Origin: Deltaproteobacteria bacterium
GTDB taxonomy: Bacteria; Myxococcota_A; Polyangia; JAAYKL01
DNA length: 38,790 bases
Direction: 5' to 3'
NCBI GenBank assembly: GCA_016935665.1
Contig: JAFGQN010000054.1
Location: 1-38,790 of the forward strand
The translations under genes and the position numbers were made by a program. Numbering within the stretch: position 1 is the first letter of the stretch; each line of letters starts with the position of its first letter. This document shows, piece by piece, positions 1 to 8,966 of this stretch. Below the pieces are notes generated by a model. That model had not been told where the DNA came from and searched no databases. It was given only the letters and a program-made list of their open reading frames with translations.

Positions 1-52
1 GGAAGGGGCTTCCAGTCTATTCCAGAAAATGTCAAACTGCTACGGCCTCCCC

Positions 53-160
53 GGCAGAGCCGGGGGAACTCCCATTACATTAGTAGAGCGCCCGGTGCGT
101 CCGCGATTTTTTGTTGTTGGATCGACTTACTTATAAAATGGAGGTTCCCCCGGTTCTGCC
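53..160. repeat. 18-base imperfect inverted repeat pair
   Basis: GGCAGAGCCGGGGGAACT at 53-70 recurs in inverted orientation at 143-160 with two mismatches, enclosing about 70 bases. This resembles the ends of a small non-autonomous element or a decayed insertion sequence, but no target duplication or transposase was seen. It may also be a long stem-loop. The rest of the stretch from 1 to 330 holds no gene I can support. Confidence 0.4.
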
Positions 161-330
161 CTCATGATACTTCATATCAATTGATTTACTGCGGTTGCCA
201 TTTCCCAGCCTATCTGTCGTTCCAGCATTCGGGTGTTTTGTCAGCTCGGCGCATGGACGTGCTCTCCAGGCAATTTACCCCGACGCATCAGGTACCTCTC
301 CCATATGCTGAAATTTCCAATCTTGCCGGG

Positions 331-2136
331 TTATCTTGCACCAGCGAACTCCAGTGCCCCCATATCTACAATGACGTTCGTCACTCGGTTTTCGCCCGCA
401 AGGTCCAGCGGTAATTGTTCATCCGTATCCATGTCCGCATCCAAATCCAAGCGATCGATGGGCAGTACATCGTTGAGCCCGCCATTGATTCCCGAGGATT
501 CGGGCGACAATGAGAAGTCCGTATCGGCAAACAATGGATTTTGACTGCTGTTCCAATTGCCGTTGACGGTATCTGTATCAGAAGAAGATGTCCAATGGCC
601 ATCCTCCACAATACTGTAGGCGATGATTGGTGTTGCTCTGTCGCTGGTGATCTGAAAACCTGTTGTTTGTGCATTTTCCCAAATAATGGAATTAAAAATG
701 TGAATGGTCTCAGCGTCAGCGTCGCCGTTATAAATAGCGCCCCCAAAAAGCGCGCGATTCTCAACAAGTGTACAATTGGTTATCGCAATGTTTTTGGGCG
801 CCATGTTACAAATGGCCCCCCCTCTGCCAGCGCTGCTGCCAGAAGTGCTATCCGTTCCATTTCCCCAAAACAGCGATCCTGTCACCGCGCCAATGCTCAT
901 TTTGGCATTGTAAATGGCCCCGCCATCATTGTAGGCATGATTGTTTACAAATCGGCAGTTTAACACCTCTTTGTTTGGCAGCAGTGCACTGTCACCATTG
1001 TTGAATATGGCTCCGCCAAAGCCTGCTGAGTTTTTTTCAAATGTCGAATTTACAACCAAATATCCGGATTGCGAGGTGGTGGAGATTGCGCCGCCTCTAT
1101 ATGATGCCCAATTGTTGCGGAATGTGCTGTTGGCAATGGTCACAAACACTCTTTCGTCAATATGTACGCCTGCACCGGACCGCCAACTATCCCATCCCGG
1201 GTGATCCGCACGACCACCGGTGATAATCACTCCGTTCAAAGCGCCATTCTGTTCTGCCCAAACCACAATGTACGAATTGTCTGCGGTTCCCTTCGTTCCA
1301 TCATCCGCAAAATTATCGCCACTTAGAATTGTTGGAAATAATACAATATCCCTGAGACACGGCAGAGTGGAATCAGCGGCGTATCCCCCTGCTATCTGAA
1401 TTCCTTTGCGCAACACAAAGGAGCGAAACCGCATCTCCTCAAGAGACCCTGTTTCTGTTTCCGGCGCCCATTTGGAACGTCCCGTTGGCACATACGTGCC
1501 CTGCGCCACACGTACCTCACACGGATTCCCCACTGCAAGGTCATACGCGGCATCAATACCATCCTGAACAGCAGAAAACGCTGTTTCCCAGGATTGGCCA
1601 TTCGCATTGGGAGCATCCGTATTTTGTCCATTCACATACACAACGCAATCGCCAGGGTGTGCACAAGAGTTGGCTGTATCCCCAACAAACGAGTCTGTCC
1701 CCCCCTCAGAATCCAATGTTACGCCTGTGTCTGTCTCGTCTTCAGTATCTTCTATTGAATCTGAATCTGATCCCGTATCCGAATCTGATCCCATATCAGT
1801 CCCCGTTCCACCACCCGGCACCGAGTCTGTACCAGCGGTGCCATTCGAGGATGTTTCAGTGTCGTCCCCCGTTTCCTGTTTCGAGGTCAAGGTATCTTCG
1901 TTTGTATCAAAAGACTCCGTACTCACCTGTCCACCGGATGGGCAACTGACACCGTATTCCGACTTCTTAAAACATCGATCCTGCTCGACACAGCACATAT
2001 ACATCGATTTATCACAGGGGCATGCTCTACTATCTTCATCAAGACTGGAGACGCATGCATTCAGCAGCGCCGTACACAGCACAACACAGGCAATCCTGCG
2101 GCCAAACCGATTTGATTTCACGATTATATCAATCAT
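331..2136 (-). CDS. Surface lipoprotein with Ser/Asp linker and beta-helix domain
   Basis: Predicted outer-surface lipoprotein of 601 residues. The N-terminus has a signal peptide ending in lipobox LNAC with lipidated Cys about 28. A Cys-rich patch follows (about 39-65), then a Ser/Thr/Asp/Gly-rich spacer (about 72-155). The rest is a right-handed parallel beta-helix of the polymorphic-outer-membrane-protein / 'choice-of-anchor Q' kind, seen from repeated GGAIYN, GGAIFN and GGAICN turns and a terminal VDMGALEF motif. Such domains usually bind or cleave polysaccharide or act as adhesins; no catalytic residues can be assigned. It lies 63 bases downstream of the caspase gene on the same strand, so it may be the last gene of the sigma-factor operon, although the gap and weak ribosome site leave an independent promoter possible. 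Confidence 0.85.
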   Translation of the reverse strand: MIDIIVKSNRFGRRIACVVLCTALLNACVSSLDEDSRACPCDKSMYMCCVEQDRCFKKSEYGVSCPSGGQVSTESFDTNEDTLTSKQETGDDTETSSNGTAGTDSVPGGGTGTDMGSDSDTGSDSDSIEDTEDETDTGVTLDSEGGTDSFVGDTANSCAHPGDCVVYVNGQNTDAPNANGQSWETAFSAVQDGIDAAYDLAVGNPCEVRVAQGTYVPTGRSKWAPETETGSLEEMRFRSFVLRKGIQIAGGYAADSTLPCLRDIVLFPTILSGDNFADDGTKGTADNSYIVVWAEQNGALNGVIITGGRADHPGWDSWRSGAGVHIDERVFVTIANSTFRNNWASYRGGAISTTSQSGYLVVNSTFEKNSAGFGGAIFNNGDSALLPNKEVLNCRFVNNHAYNDGGAIYNAKMSIGAVTGSLFWGNGTDSTSGSSAGRGGAICNMAPKNIAITNCTLVENRALFGGAIYNGDADAETIHIFNSIIWENAQTTGFQITSDRATPIIAYSIVEDGHWTSSSDTDTVNGNWNSSQNPLFADTDFSLSPESSGINGGLNDVLPIDRLDLDADMDTDEQLPLDLAGENRVTNVIVDMGALEFAGAR

Positions 2137-2199
2137 ATTTTCAACGTATCCATCCGGAAATTTTCAATACCTGGACAACGAAAAACGCACCGTGACCAT

Positions 2200-3777
2200 T
2201 TAAAATCGACGTTCCAGAATCATCCCGCCAAATCCCCATTTTGCCTCGGAATGGTGCGCACCAGTGCCGGATAGAACCGAAGCGGATTTCCTGTTCGCAA
2301 TGAGCGTCCATATCACCCATGCTGCAATCCCGACTCCAGCAGTGACGTAACAGACAACAGCACCCATATTCAGTCTTCGAATTACGTCATTTCTGGCAAC
2401 TGTCTTTAAATTTGATTCATCTTCGGGCGCGTCTTTGTACTTTTTCAGCGCCATCAGTGTCATTGTCAATCCCGCACCTGCCAGTAATCCTGACGATACC
2501 CCTATCGCGTTGCGCTTCCACTTCAACCGCGACGGGGCATTGAATAGCCTATCCCTATCACTGTAGCGCACCTCGTGATACTCCGACAGAACACCCAGTC
2601 CAAACGGAGCTGAAAACAATTGCAAAAATGCATGGTTCTCAGCCCCACGCGTCACCACTTCGGCATGTGTCTCTTTTAAGGACGTCAGTTCCACCCGTGC
2701 CACAGGCGGTATCTCGTACTCCTTTGAATATTCTGGTCGTCGAACATACAAAGGACGTTCCGCTGGAATGAGAATGGCCATGTTACGGGAATTTCCAGGA
2801 TGAAATTCAGCAATACGGTATCCCCGGGCATCTTCAATAAACTGTCGGACGTTTTTCGCCGGTGTAGCATGTAACCAGTGTCCGGTGGCCGAGGTCAAAT
2901 CGGCCAACACCGAATTGCTGGCGGATTCGCCGCGAGGGGGTCGCATATAAAATGCAGGTCGGAACTTTTTGACCGGGATGCCCCGATTGGCGTTCCAGAT
3001 AAACGCGGCGGCTTCCTCGTAAGTAATCTTTTGATTCAAATCCAAATCCGCGCCTCCCCGCAGAGCGGAACGGACCTCATGGCTAAACACGCCTGCTGAA
3101 ATCGCCTCCCACTCGTGGGAGTTTGCTGCGGACGATGTAGACAAAAAGACACCCGTATTGGACGGCAATTCATCCGCTGCTTCCAGTTTTCCAGTCACTT
3201 TACGGCGACTGCCACCGGGGCCCCGCTCATACACCATAAAATAGGATTTGCAGGCATCGATTATCAGGTGATTACGTGTGGCTTCAGATTTCTTTACCAG
3301 CGCCAGCAAATCATCTCGTGTAAACCGACCATCCGTTGCAGTGATGTAACCAGCGTTGTTTTTCACATTTCCGTGCCCCGTGTAAAAGAAAAAGAATTCC
3401 GGTCTGGCGCCTTTTTTTTTGGCTGCACGCATCGCCTCATTGATTCGGTACATTTCCTGCTGAATGTTTTTTTTGGAAGGTTCTTTGGGACGCAAACCCG
3501 GATACAGGCTCGCCGTTTCGTCATCCAGGGTTGTCAGCAGCCTCACATTGACAGCGCTTCCCATCTGCATCATAAACGCCGCATTCTGAACCGCATCATC
3601 ATCGGCGTAACGCAAATTGGACTGTCCCTCTACAGCCTTATTATTTCCCACCACCAATGCAAATACCGGCTTCGCCCTGCTTTTTTCGGGCAACTCTTCT
3701 GTGCGCCCCAAGGACGGGTGTAACGCTAAAAGCAATATCCCTAACGTTAATTCTGTAACGATAACCAACCTGGTCAC
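2200..3777 (-). CDS. Caspase-family (peptidase C14-like) membrane protein
   Basis: A 525-residue protein with a signal or anchor segment (about 4-20) followed by a caspase-like fold. The core begins at FALVVGNN, has the catalytic His in YTGHG (His about 135) and the catalytic Cys in IIDACKS (Cys about 176), the usual dyad of metacaspase/paracaspase relatives. Two hydrophobic helices lie near the C-terminus (about 430-450 and 470-492). The segment between them and the protease core may be a sensor or substrate domain. It starts with GTG overlapping the anti-sigma stop by 4 bases (GTGA), so it is translationally coupled. The topology suggests that the protease faces the periplasm. The substrate is unknown; cleavage of the anti-sigma factor or of an envelope protein is inference only. 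Confidence 0.9.
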   Translation of the reverse strand: MTRLVIVTELTLGILLLALHPSLGRTEELPEKSRAKPVFALVVGNNKAVEGQSNLRYADDDAVQNAAFMMQMGSAVNVRLLTTLDDETASLYPGLRPKEPSKKNIQQEMYRINEAMRAAKKKGARPEFFFFYTGHGNVKNNAGYITATDGRFTRDDLLALVKKSEATRNHLIIDACKSYFMVYERGPGGSRRKVTGKLEAADELPSNTGVFLSTSSAANSHEWEAISAGVFSHEVRSALRGGADLDLNQKITYEEAAAFIWNANRGIPVKKFRPAFYMRPPRGESASNSVLADLTSATGHWLHATPAKNVRQFIEDARGYRIAEFHPGNSRNMAILIPAERPLYVRRPEYSKEYEIPPVARVELTSLKETHAEVVTRGAENHAFLQLFSAPFGLGVLSEYHEVRYSDRDRLFNAPSRLKWKRNAIGVSSGLLAGAGLTMTLMALKKYKDAPEDESNLKTVARNDVIRRLNMGAVVCYVTAGVGIAAWVIWTLIANRKSASVLSGTGAHHSEAKWGFGGMILERRF

Positions 3778-4628
3778 TTTTTTGTCTCCACCTTCAACGT
3801 CTTCACGTAATGCGCCGCACCCCTTATATTGAACTGTTCAAGGCGTTTCACATCCGGGCGTAGTTTCATTCTCCGTGCAATGTCCTGTTCTATGGCCTGG
3901 ACATGTAGTGGGGTTCTGGAAAAAATGGCAATCATATCTATCAGTCCAGGAGTATATTTATGAGACACTTCATCGGGGAGTTGAAACTCGCCTTTCTGCG
4001 CTCGAAGTGAAATACTTTGGGGATTGGTCAGCGCGTCGATGTACGACGGATAGTACCAGAAAATTCCCGCCGTTTCATCCACCGCCAAAATCATCAAGTA
4101 CCGGTAGGGGTGACGTGAATAATCTTTGTACTTAAAAGCCAGCGACGCCGATGGCGAAATAGTGTCTGATACGCGCTGATACGTTCCGTTTTTATTTTCA
4201 AAAATCTGCAAAGACACAAAGGTGTCTCCATTGGGCGCGCCATCTGCGCGCGCATGAAACTGGTCATTTACATCTGCTGTATCTGCGTCCTTTTTCTTTA
4301 CTCCCAACCATATTGCGCCAACTACAAAACCTGCAATCAGCGCTGCCGCCACGGCCCAGAGTGCACGCATTCTATCGATACGGGGTCCGCGGATGGAAAT
4401 CGTATTTGCTTTTCCCACATCGATAATCGTTACGATTTTGTGAATCTCTGCACCAGAATGATACGCCGCATTGTCGGACTTCAATTGCGTCGCAATCTGG
4501 GAAAATTCATTGCCGAGAGACAGGCACCTTTGGCAAGAAGTAATGTGTTTACCAAAGGCTTCCGCCTCACGACGGGAGATGTCACCCGAAAAATATCGGC
4601 TCATTTGGGATTCGTTAAGACACTTCAT
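3774..4628 (-). CDS. Zinc-finger anti-sigma factor with DUF4384-like periplasmic domain
   Basis: A 284-residue membrane protein expected to hold the upstream ECF sigma factor inactive. The first 40 residues contain the anti-sigma zinc motif H-x3-C-x2-C (HITSCQRC, His28, Cys32, Cys35). A single transmembrane helix spans about 88-108 (ALWAVAAALIAGFVVGAIWL). The outer part, about 125-260, resembles DUF4384 domains: a Phe/Tyr-rich beta domain with YRYLMILAVDETAGIFWYYP and a late IAIFSRTPL. DUF4384 domains are commonly found with caspase-like proteins and serine/threonine kinases. The ATG overlaps the sigma stop codon (ATGA) and its own stop overlaps the caspase start, so all three are made together. 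Confidence 0.88.
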   Translation of the reverse strand: MKCLNESQMSRYFSGDISRREAEAFGKHITSCQRCLSLGNEFSQIATQLKSDNAAYHSGAEIHKIVTIIDVGKANTISIRGPRIDRMRALWAVAAALIAGFVVGAIWLGVKKKDADTADVNDQFHARADGAPNGDTFVSLQIFENKNGTYQRVSDTISPSASLAFKYKDYSRHPYRYLMILAVDETAGIFWYYPSYIDALTNPQSISLRAQKGEFQLPDEVSHKYTPGLIDMIAIFSRTPLHVQAIEQDIARRMKLRPDVKRLEQFNIRGAAHYVKTLKVETKK

Positions 4629-5230
4629 ACCGATTTTCTCTTCAACTTTTTATGGAGTCTTTTTAGCCCGCGCGCAGCGTGGGATTTCGCCGTCCCAATG
4701 GGAATATCCATTAAATCCGCCGCTTCCGCTATGGACATTCCCTGCCCATAACGAAGTAACAGCACTTTGCGTTCCTTTTGTGGCAATCGCACCAACTGCT
4801 CCTGAACGAGACGTCCCATTTCCGAGCGCATTAATACATCCAGCGGAGCATCCGGCGTGCTGATTCGCGTTATCTGCTCGCGATGAAAAGATTCCTTTCG
4901 ATTGCGATCTGCCTTGTGAGATCGGGCCATCATATGACAGAAATTAAACATCACTTTAACCAGATAACTTTTAAATCGCCCGGCAGGAACATAGTGTCGA
5001 CAGTGATTCCAGATAGATAAAAAAGTATCCTGCGCCACATCCTTTCCGAGTCCATCATCCCCCAGATACTGACTTGCCGTGGCGCACACCATGGCATAGT
5101 GCCGCGCCACAAGTGCTTCAAATGCATCCACTCGACCAGCCGCAGACAGCAACATGAGCTCATCATCCGAATTGGAAAATGCGTCCTGAGAATGTTCTTC
5201 AGATACCAATTTCAACTTTCTTTCCATCAT
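4625..5230 (-). CDS. ECF-family RNA polymerase sigma factor
   Basis: Sigma-70 family factor of the extracytoplasmic-function group, 201 residues from the chosen start. Region 2 (AFEALVARHYAMVCATASQYLG through DVAQDTFLSIW) and region 4 (LPQKERKVLLLRYGQGMSIAEAADLMDIPIGT...RGLKRLHKKL) are both complete; regions 1 and 3 are absent, as usual. The reading frame extends upstream to a TTG at 5275, but GAGGAGG stands 11 bases before the ATG at 5230, which is therefore preferred (a second ATG follows at once). First gene of a coupled operon with the anti-sigma factor and caspase. ECF factors commonly activate their own operon; no promoter copy could be assigned here. Confidence 0.93.
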   Translation of the reverse strand: MMERKLKLVSEEHSQDAFSNSDDELMLLSAAGRVDAFEALVARHYAMVCATASQYLGDDGLGKDVAQDTFLSIWNHCRHYVPAGRFKSYLVKVMFNFCHMMARSHKADRNRKESFHREQITRISTPDAPLDVLMRSEMGRLVQEQLVRLPQKERKVLLLRYGQGMSIAEAADLMDIPIGTAKSHAARGLKRLHKKLKRKSV

Positions 5231-5542
5231 TCTTTTGGGCGCCTCCTCGTAACGTACCAAAGGGCTATGCGGCAAGATTAAAATGCAGCGAGTCGGCGAA
5301 TGGTTGCATCTTTTTTCAAAGTAAAAAAAAAAGCCGGCGCTATCACCGAATCAATTCACATGAGATGCCCTTATTCCGGTTGTTTTCATTCGAGGTTGTG
5401 GGTTCGACATACTCGTCACAAAACAAACAGATATGGATAACCGGAATACGGAAAACCGCACATCGAGGTACCTCGGTGAGAGTTTGGGACCGCACTGTTA
5501 GTCATTCAACACCGGAGGGGACCACTCGAACCATTGGAAGGA
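5231..5542. other. Intergenic region upstream of the ECF operon
   Basis: No gene is supported in this stretch. It should contain the promoter of the sigma/anti-sigma/caspase operon and the 3' end of the small lipoprotein transcript. A 12-base palindrome CGAGGTACCTCG lies at 5464-5475, but one this short is expected by chance in a window of this size. Confidence 0.5.
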
Positions 5543-5962
5543 TTACTTTTTGGGGACCACCTGACATGACGATTTTTTTTCGAATTGGGTAATCGGATAC
5601 TCAAAAATCAAAGCGGCATACTCATCATCGGCGCCGCACGTCACGTTGAATGTCAGCTCCTCTTCGCAAATGGACACGCCAATTGACGTGATTCGTTCAT
5701 CGGTCAGGAAGACTGGGGTTTCGTCCGCAGTGGGGTATTGAATCATGAATTTCTCGCGACGGGTTGTCAAAATCTGTTTCTGGGCCAAACGCGCACTGCA
5801 GCCGGTTATTCGTGCTGCGGCACTTGCAGCCTTTGAAAGATACCCCACTTCAACGGAGTTCAGGTTATCCTGAAGGTTATCGGGCATCTCCGAACGGCTC
5901 TGATAACTCGGCACACATCCCACGCAAAACAAAACAAAAATACCAGCAGCATATTTTGTCAT
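5543..5962 (-). CDS. Small predicted lipoprotein, unknown function
   Basis: A 139-residue exported protein. The signal peptide ends at VLFCVGC, giving a probable lipidated Cys16; the -3 position is unusual for a lipobox, so simple secretion is possible. The mature part has four further Cys and no domain I recognise. A strong ribosome site (AAGGAGAGG) stands before the ATG. It lies upstream of, and in the same direction as, the ECF operon, but is separated from it by about 300 bases. It is not clearly part of that operon. Confidence 0.75.
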   Translation of the reverse strand: MTKYAAGIFVLFCVGCVPSYQSRSEMPDNLQDNLNSVEVGYLSKAASAAARITGCSARLAQKQILTTRREKFMIQYPTADETPVFLTDERITSIGVSICEEELTFNVTCGADDEYAALIFEYPITQFEKKSSCQVVPKK

Positions 5963-6001
5963 GATTTTCCTCTCCTTTTTGTAAATAGTTGGAACGTGTC
6001 A

Positions 6002-6358
6002 TCAATTCCTGCCTGCAAACATCGGAATCGCGACGAATTCCTGTTCCATGGGGACTATAGGCCACGGGCTACTTTTTAAAAAGGCAAAAATTCTGACCAA
6101 CATAGAACTGATTCGAAAATTGACCACCCGTTGCCAGGGGACATCACCGGGACATCGCGCCATTGCACTGCCCACCCACCTGGGACCAAACGCCCGATAC
6201 GTGTTTGCCGCCACACCGGGCGAAGGTGAAACGGATTTGGCCACCTGTCCGTAAGTCACAACCTTCCCGGCAGGCACGCGTTTCACAAACGCCCATACTG
6301 ACAGGTTGTATTGTTCCCTATTGGAAAAAGATGAATAAGTGGCCATGTTTGAATTCAT
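6002..6358 (-). CDS. Alkyltransferase-like (ATL) DNA-repair protein
   Basis: Relative of O6-methylguanine-DNA methyltransferase, 118 residues. Seen: VPAGKVVTYGQVAK, the PRWVGSAMARCPGDVPW segment and RVVN. In true methyltransferases the active site is PCHR; here it is PWQR (Trp75 at the Cys position), the mark of alkyltransferase-like proteins, which bind O6-alkylguanine without repairing it and recruit nucleotide excision repair. After about residue 80 the sequence stops matching the family: the expected basic C-terminal tail is replaced by an unrelated stretch (FRISSMLVRIFAFLK...). The C-terminus may be frameshifted or divergent. Stands alone between a lipoprotein gene and kbl. Confidence 0.8.
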   Translation of the reverse strand: MNSNMATYSSFSNREQYNLSVWAFVKRVPAGKVVTYGQVAKSVSPSPGVAANTYRAFGPRWVGSAMARCPGDVPWQRVVNFRISSMLVRIFAFLKSSPWPIVPMEQEFVAIPMFAGRN

Positions 6359-6605
6359 AAACCATTTGGAAAAAACAGAAAAACCAGACGTGTCGTTATT
6401 CTAATTTATCAGGCACGCGCCTCAGGCATGCGCCTTAGGTACAACTCTGTCAAAACAATAGTCCAGGATCCAAACGATTCATGAAGCAAATCGCCAAAGT
6501 GAGCGTGCACCAGCAATTTTCACAATTTATGGGATTCTCGTTATCTGTGACAGTGCCAAACAAAACTCAGAATCTTCCGCTTTAAAGCAAAGTCACAAAC
6601 AGTTA
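6359..6605. other. Intergenic region between kbl and the ATL gene
   Basis: No gene is seen. Two adjacent near-identical 13-base units, CAGGCACGCGCCT and CAGGCATGCGCCT, lie at about 6409-6434. The ATL gene promoter (reading leftward) should be in this stretch. Confidence 0.5.
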
Positions 6606-6657
6606 CTCTACCAATTGCAACTCCAGGTTAATCTCTACCGATTGCAACTCCAGGTTA
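6606..6657. repeat. Tandem 25-base direct repeat covering the kbl stop codon
   Basis: Two copies of a 25-base unit containing ATTGCAACTCCAGGTTA occupy 6606-6630 and 6633-6657, with a period of 27 and one mismatch. The right copy includes the stop codon of kbl (6655-6657), so the left copy looks like a local duplication of the gene's 3' end, or of an element that supplied it. Confidence 0.8.
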
Positions 6658-7860
6658 CTGATTTTGGTAAACATGAGCCACTCCCTGGAGGCGTTTGCCG
6701 ACTTTCTGGAATCCCAAAACGGCGCGTTCCATTTGCGTAATAGTCATTGCGGCGCTGATTTGAACGCGGATGCGCGCCTGCCCCAATGGAACAACGGGAT
6801 AGAAGAATCCCACCACGTAAATGCCTTCTTTCAGCATGGCAGCTGCCATTTGTTGGGTCAGCGCGGCGTCGTACAGCATTATCGGAACAATGGGATGTTC
6901 CCCTTCGAGTATGCTAAAACCGGCATCGGACATTCGCGAACGGAACCACATTGTATTTTCGCGCAGTTTGTCCAACAGCGCGGTGCTGCGGCTCAACATG
7001 TCAAACACAATTGAACCCGCGGCGACTATGGACGGCGCCAGTGCGTTGGAAAACAGGTAGGGTCTCGAACGTTGTCTTAGCAGGTCGATAGTCTCCTGAC
7101 GTCCGGTCGTGAACCCACCCGAGGCGCCCCCCAGCGCCTTGCCGAGAGTGGATGTAAAAATATCGATCTTGTCCATGACGCCGCAATGCTCCGCGGAGCC
7201 ACGCCCGGTTTTTCCAACCACACCCGTTGCGTGGCTGTCATCCACCATCACCATGGCATCATACTTTGCAGCGAGGGTGGTGATCTGATCCAGTTTGGCG
7301 ATGGTGCCATCCATGGAGAACACGCCGTCGGTGGCGATGAGTCGCAGGCGCGCCCCCTGTGATTCCACCAACCTGTTTTCAAGTTCTGTCATGTCTCCGT
7401 TGGCATATCGATATCGTTTCGCTTTGCACAGACGGATTCCATCGATAATGGACGCATGGTTTAATGCGTCGGAAATGACCGCGTCCGTCGGCCCCAGCAG
7501 GGTTTCGAAAAGGCCACCGTTGGCATCGAAGCACGAGGTGTACAAAATGGCGTCATCTGTACCGAAGAACCCGGCGATCTTTTTTTCCAGATCTCTGTGA
7601 ATATCCTGTGTGCCGCAGATGAACCGAACCGATGACATTCCAAATCCCCGCTCATCCAATGCGCGTTTGGCGGCAGCAATAACCTCGGGATGGTTGGATA
7701 GCCCCAGATAATTGTTGGCGCAAAAATTCAAGACCTCTCCCGCTTCCACAGTAGAGATGTCAACCCCCTGCGGTGTCGTGATGGTCCGTTCGTTCTTGTA
7801 GAGGCCCTCTTCTTTTATACCGCGAAGAATATCGGCAAAGTGCGTTTTTGATTCTTTCAT
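6655..7860 (-). CDS. kbl: Glycine C-acetyltransferase (2-amino-3-ketobutyrate CoA ligase)
   Basis: PLP enzyme of the alpha-oxoamine synthase family, 401 residues, full length for Kbl (about 398 in E. coli). It splits 2-amino-3-oxobutyrate with CoA into glycine and acetyl-CoA, the second step of threonine degradation. Seen: [15 protein letters not shown] near the N-terminus, the [14 protein letters not shown] motif, the cofactor pocket [15 protein letters not shown], and the Schiff-base lysine in [13 protein letters not shown] (about residue 240). AGGAGA precedes the ATG. It follows tdh by 17 bases on the same strand, so the pair is one operon in the order tdh-kbl, the reverse of E. coli kbl-tdh. 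Confidence 0.96.
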   Translation of the reverse strand: MKESKTHFADILRGIKEEGLYKNERTITTPQGVDISTVEAGEVLNFCANNYLGLSNHPEVIAAAKRALDERGFGMSSVRFICGTQDIHRDLEKKIAGFFGTDDAILYTSCFDANGGLFETLLGPTDAVISDALNHASIIDGIRLCKAKRYRYANGDMTELENRLVESQGARLRLIATDGVFSMDGTIAKLDQITTLAAKYDAMVMVDDSHATGVVGKTGRGSAEHCGVMDKIDIFTSTLGKALGGASGGFTTGRQETIDLLRQRSRPYLFSNALAPSIVAAGSIVFDMLSRSTALLDKLRENTMWFRSRMSDAGFSILEGEHPIVPIMLYDAALTQQMAAAMLKEGIYVVGFFYPVVPLGQARIRVQISAAMTITQMERAVLGFQKVGKRLQGVAHVYQNQ

Positions 7861-7877
7861 TTTGTTATCTCCTCAAC

Positions 7878-8900
7878 TCACCACTCAAGGACCACTTTGC
7901 CGCAATTACCGGATTTCATAATATCGAACCCTTTTTGAAAATCATCGATGGGAAGCCTGTGGGTGAGTACGGCGGAAATGTCCAGACCGCTTCGCCACAT
8001 CTGAGTCATCTTGTACCATGTTTCAAACATCTGCCGTCCATAGATTCCCTTGAGCACAAGGCCTTTAAAAATGACATGGTCCCAGTTAATCGGCGTGGTG
8101 TTTGGCAGTATTCCCAGCAGCGCGATTTTCCCTCCGTGGTACATATTTGCGAGCATATGGGCGAAGGCATCGGGATGCCCGGATACTTCAAGGCCAATAT
8201 CAAACCCGTTTGACATTTTGAGTTCACCGATAGCATCGGATATTTTTTCGCGACGAACATTCACCACCCGTGAAGCGCCCATCTGTTTGGCCAGATTAAG
8301 CCGATAATCGTTCACATCGGTTACCACCACATGGCGCGCTCCCACGAATCGGCAAATGGCAGTGGCCATAATACCAATGGGGCCGGCGCCGGTAATCAGC
8401 ACATCTTCTGCAACCATCTCAAACGACAGAGCCGTATGCACGGCATTTCCGAATGGATCGAAAAAGGCCGCAATTTCCGACGGTATATCGTTGTGAATAG
8501 GCCACACGTTGAATTCCGGCAGCACCAGATATTCGGCGAATGCACCGTCCCTGTTCACGCCTATGCCCACGGTGTTGTGACACAAATGCCGTTTGCCGGC
8601 CCTGCAGTTTCGACAGCTGCCGCAGGTGATATGCCCCTCCCCCGAAACCCTGTCGCCACGCTTATAGTTGGTGACTCCGGCGCCCACCTCCTCAATGACG
8701 CCACAGAATTCGTGTCCTATAACCAGCGGCAGTTTCAGCGTTCGTTTGGCCCAGTCATCAAACACATAAATATGGTAGTCGGTGCCACAAATGGCGGTAT
8801 GTGTGATTCTGATTTTCACATCGTTGGTACCAACCAACGGGATGGGGACCTCTTCCATCCAGATTCCTTTTTCTGCCCGTTTCTTCACAAGTGCTTTCAT
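7878..8900 (-). CDS. tdh: L-threonine 3-dehydrogenase
   Basis: Zinc-dependent medium-chain dehydrogenase, 340 residues, oxidising L-threonine with NAD+ to 2-amino-3-oxobutyrate, the substrate of the next gene. The start at 8900 ([14 protein letters not shown]) matches the family N-terminus; the frame runs 22 codons further up without family resemblance. Seen: catalytic zinc ligands in ICGTDYH and GHEFCG, the structural-zinc lobe [15 protein letters not shown], and the nucleotide-binding turn GAGPIGIMA. The C-terminal [13 protein letters not shown] is also typical. With kbl it gives a complete threonine-to-glycine plus acetyl-CoA route. Confidence 0.96.
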   Translation of the reverse strand: MKALVKKRAEKGIWMEEVPIPLVGTNDVKIRITHTAICGTDYHIYVFDDWAKRTLKLPLVIGHEFCGVIEEVGAGVTNYKRGDRVSGEGHITCGSCRNCRAGKRHLCHNTVGIGVNRDGAFAEYLVLPEFNVWPIHNDIPSEIAAFFDPFGNAVHTALSFEMVAEDVLITGAGPIGIMATAICRFVGARHVVVTDVNDYRLNLAKQMGASRVVNVRREKISDAIGELKMSNGFDIGLEVSGHPDAFAHMLANMYHGGKIALLGILPNTTPINWDHVIFKGLVLKGIYGRQMFETWYKMTQMWRSGLDISAVLTHRLPIDDFQKGFDIMKSGNCGKVVLEW

Positions 8901-8966
8901 AGAGATAAGTGTACGCGAAAGCGACCCCAATGCACATTTGCAATCAGCCGAAAAGCGTAAACACAA

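Noticed and set aside
5464-5475. Palindrome CGAGGTACCTCG as an ECF operator
   Set aside because: Twelve-base palindromes are expected several times by chance in this window, and it is not positioned like an ECF promoter.
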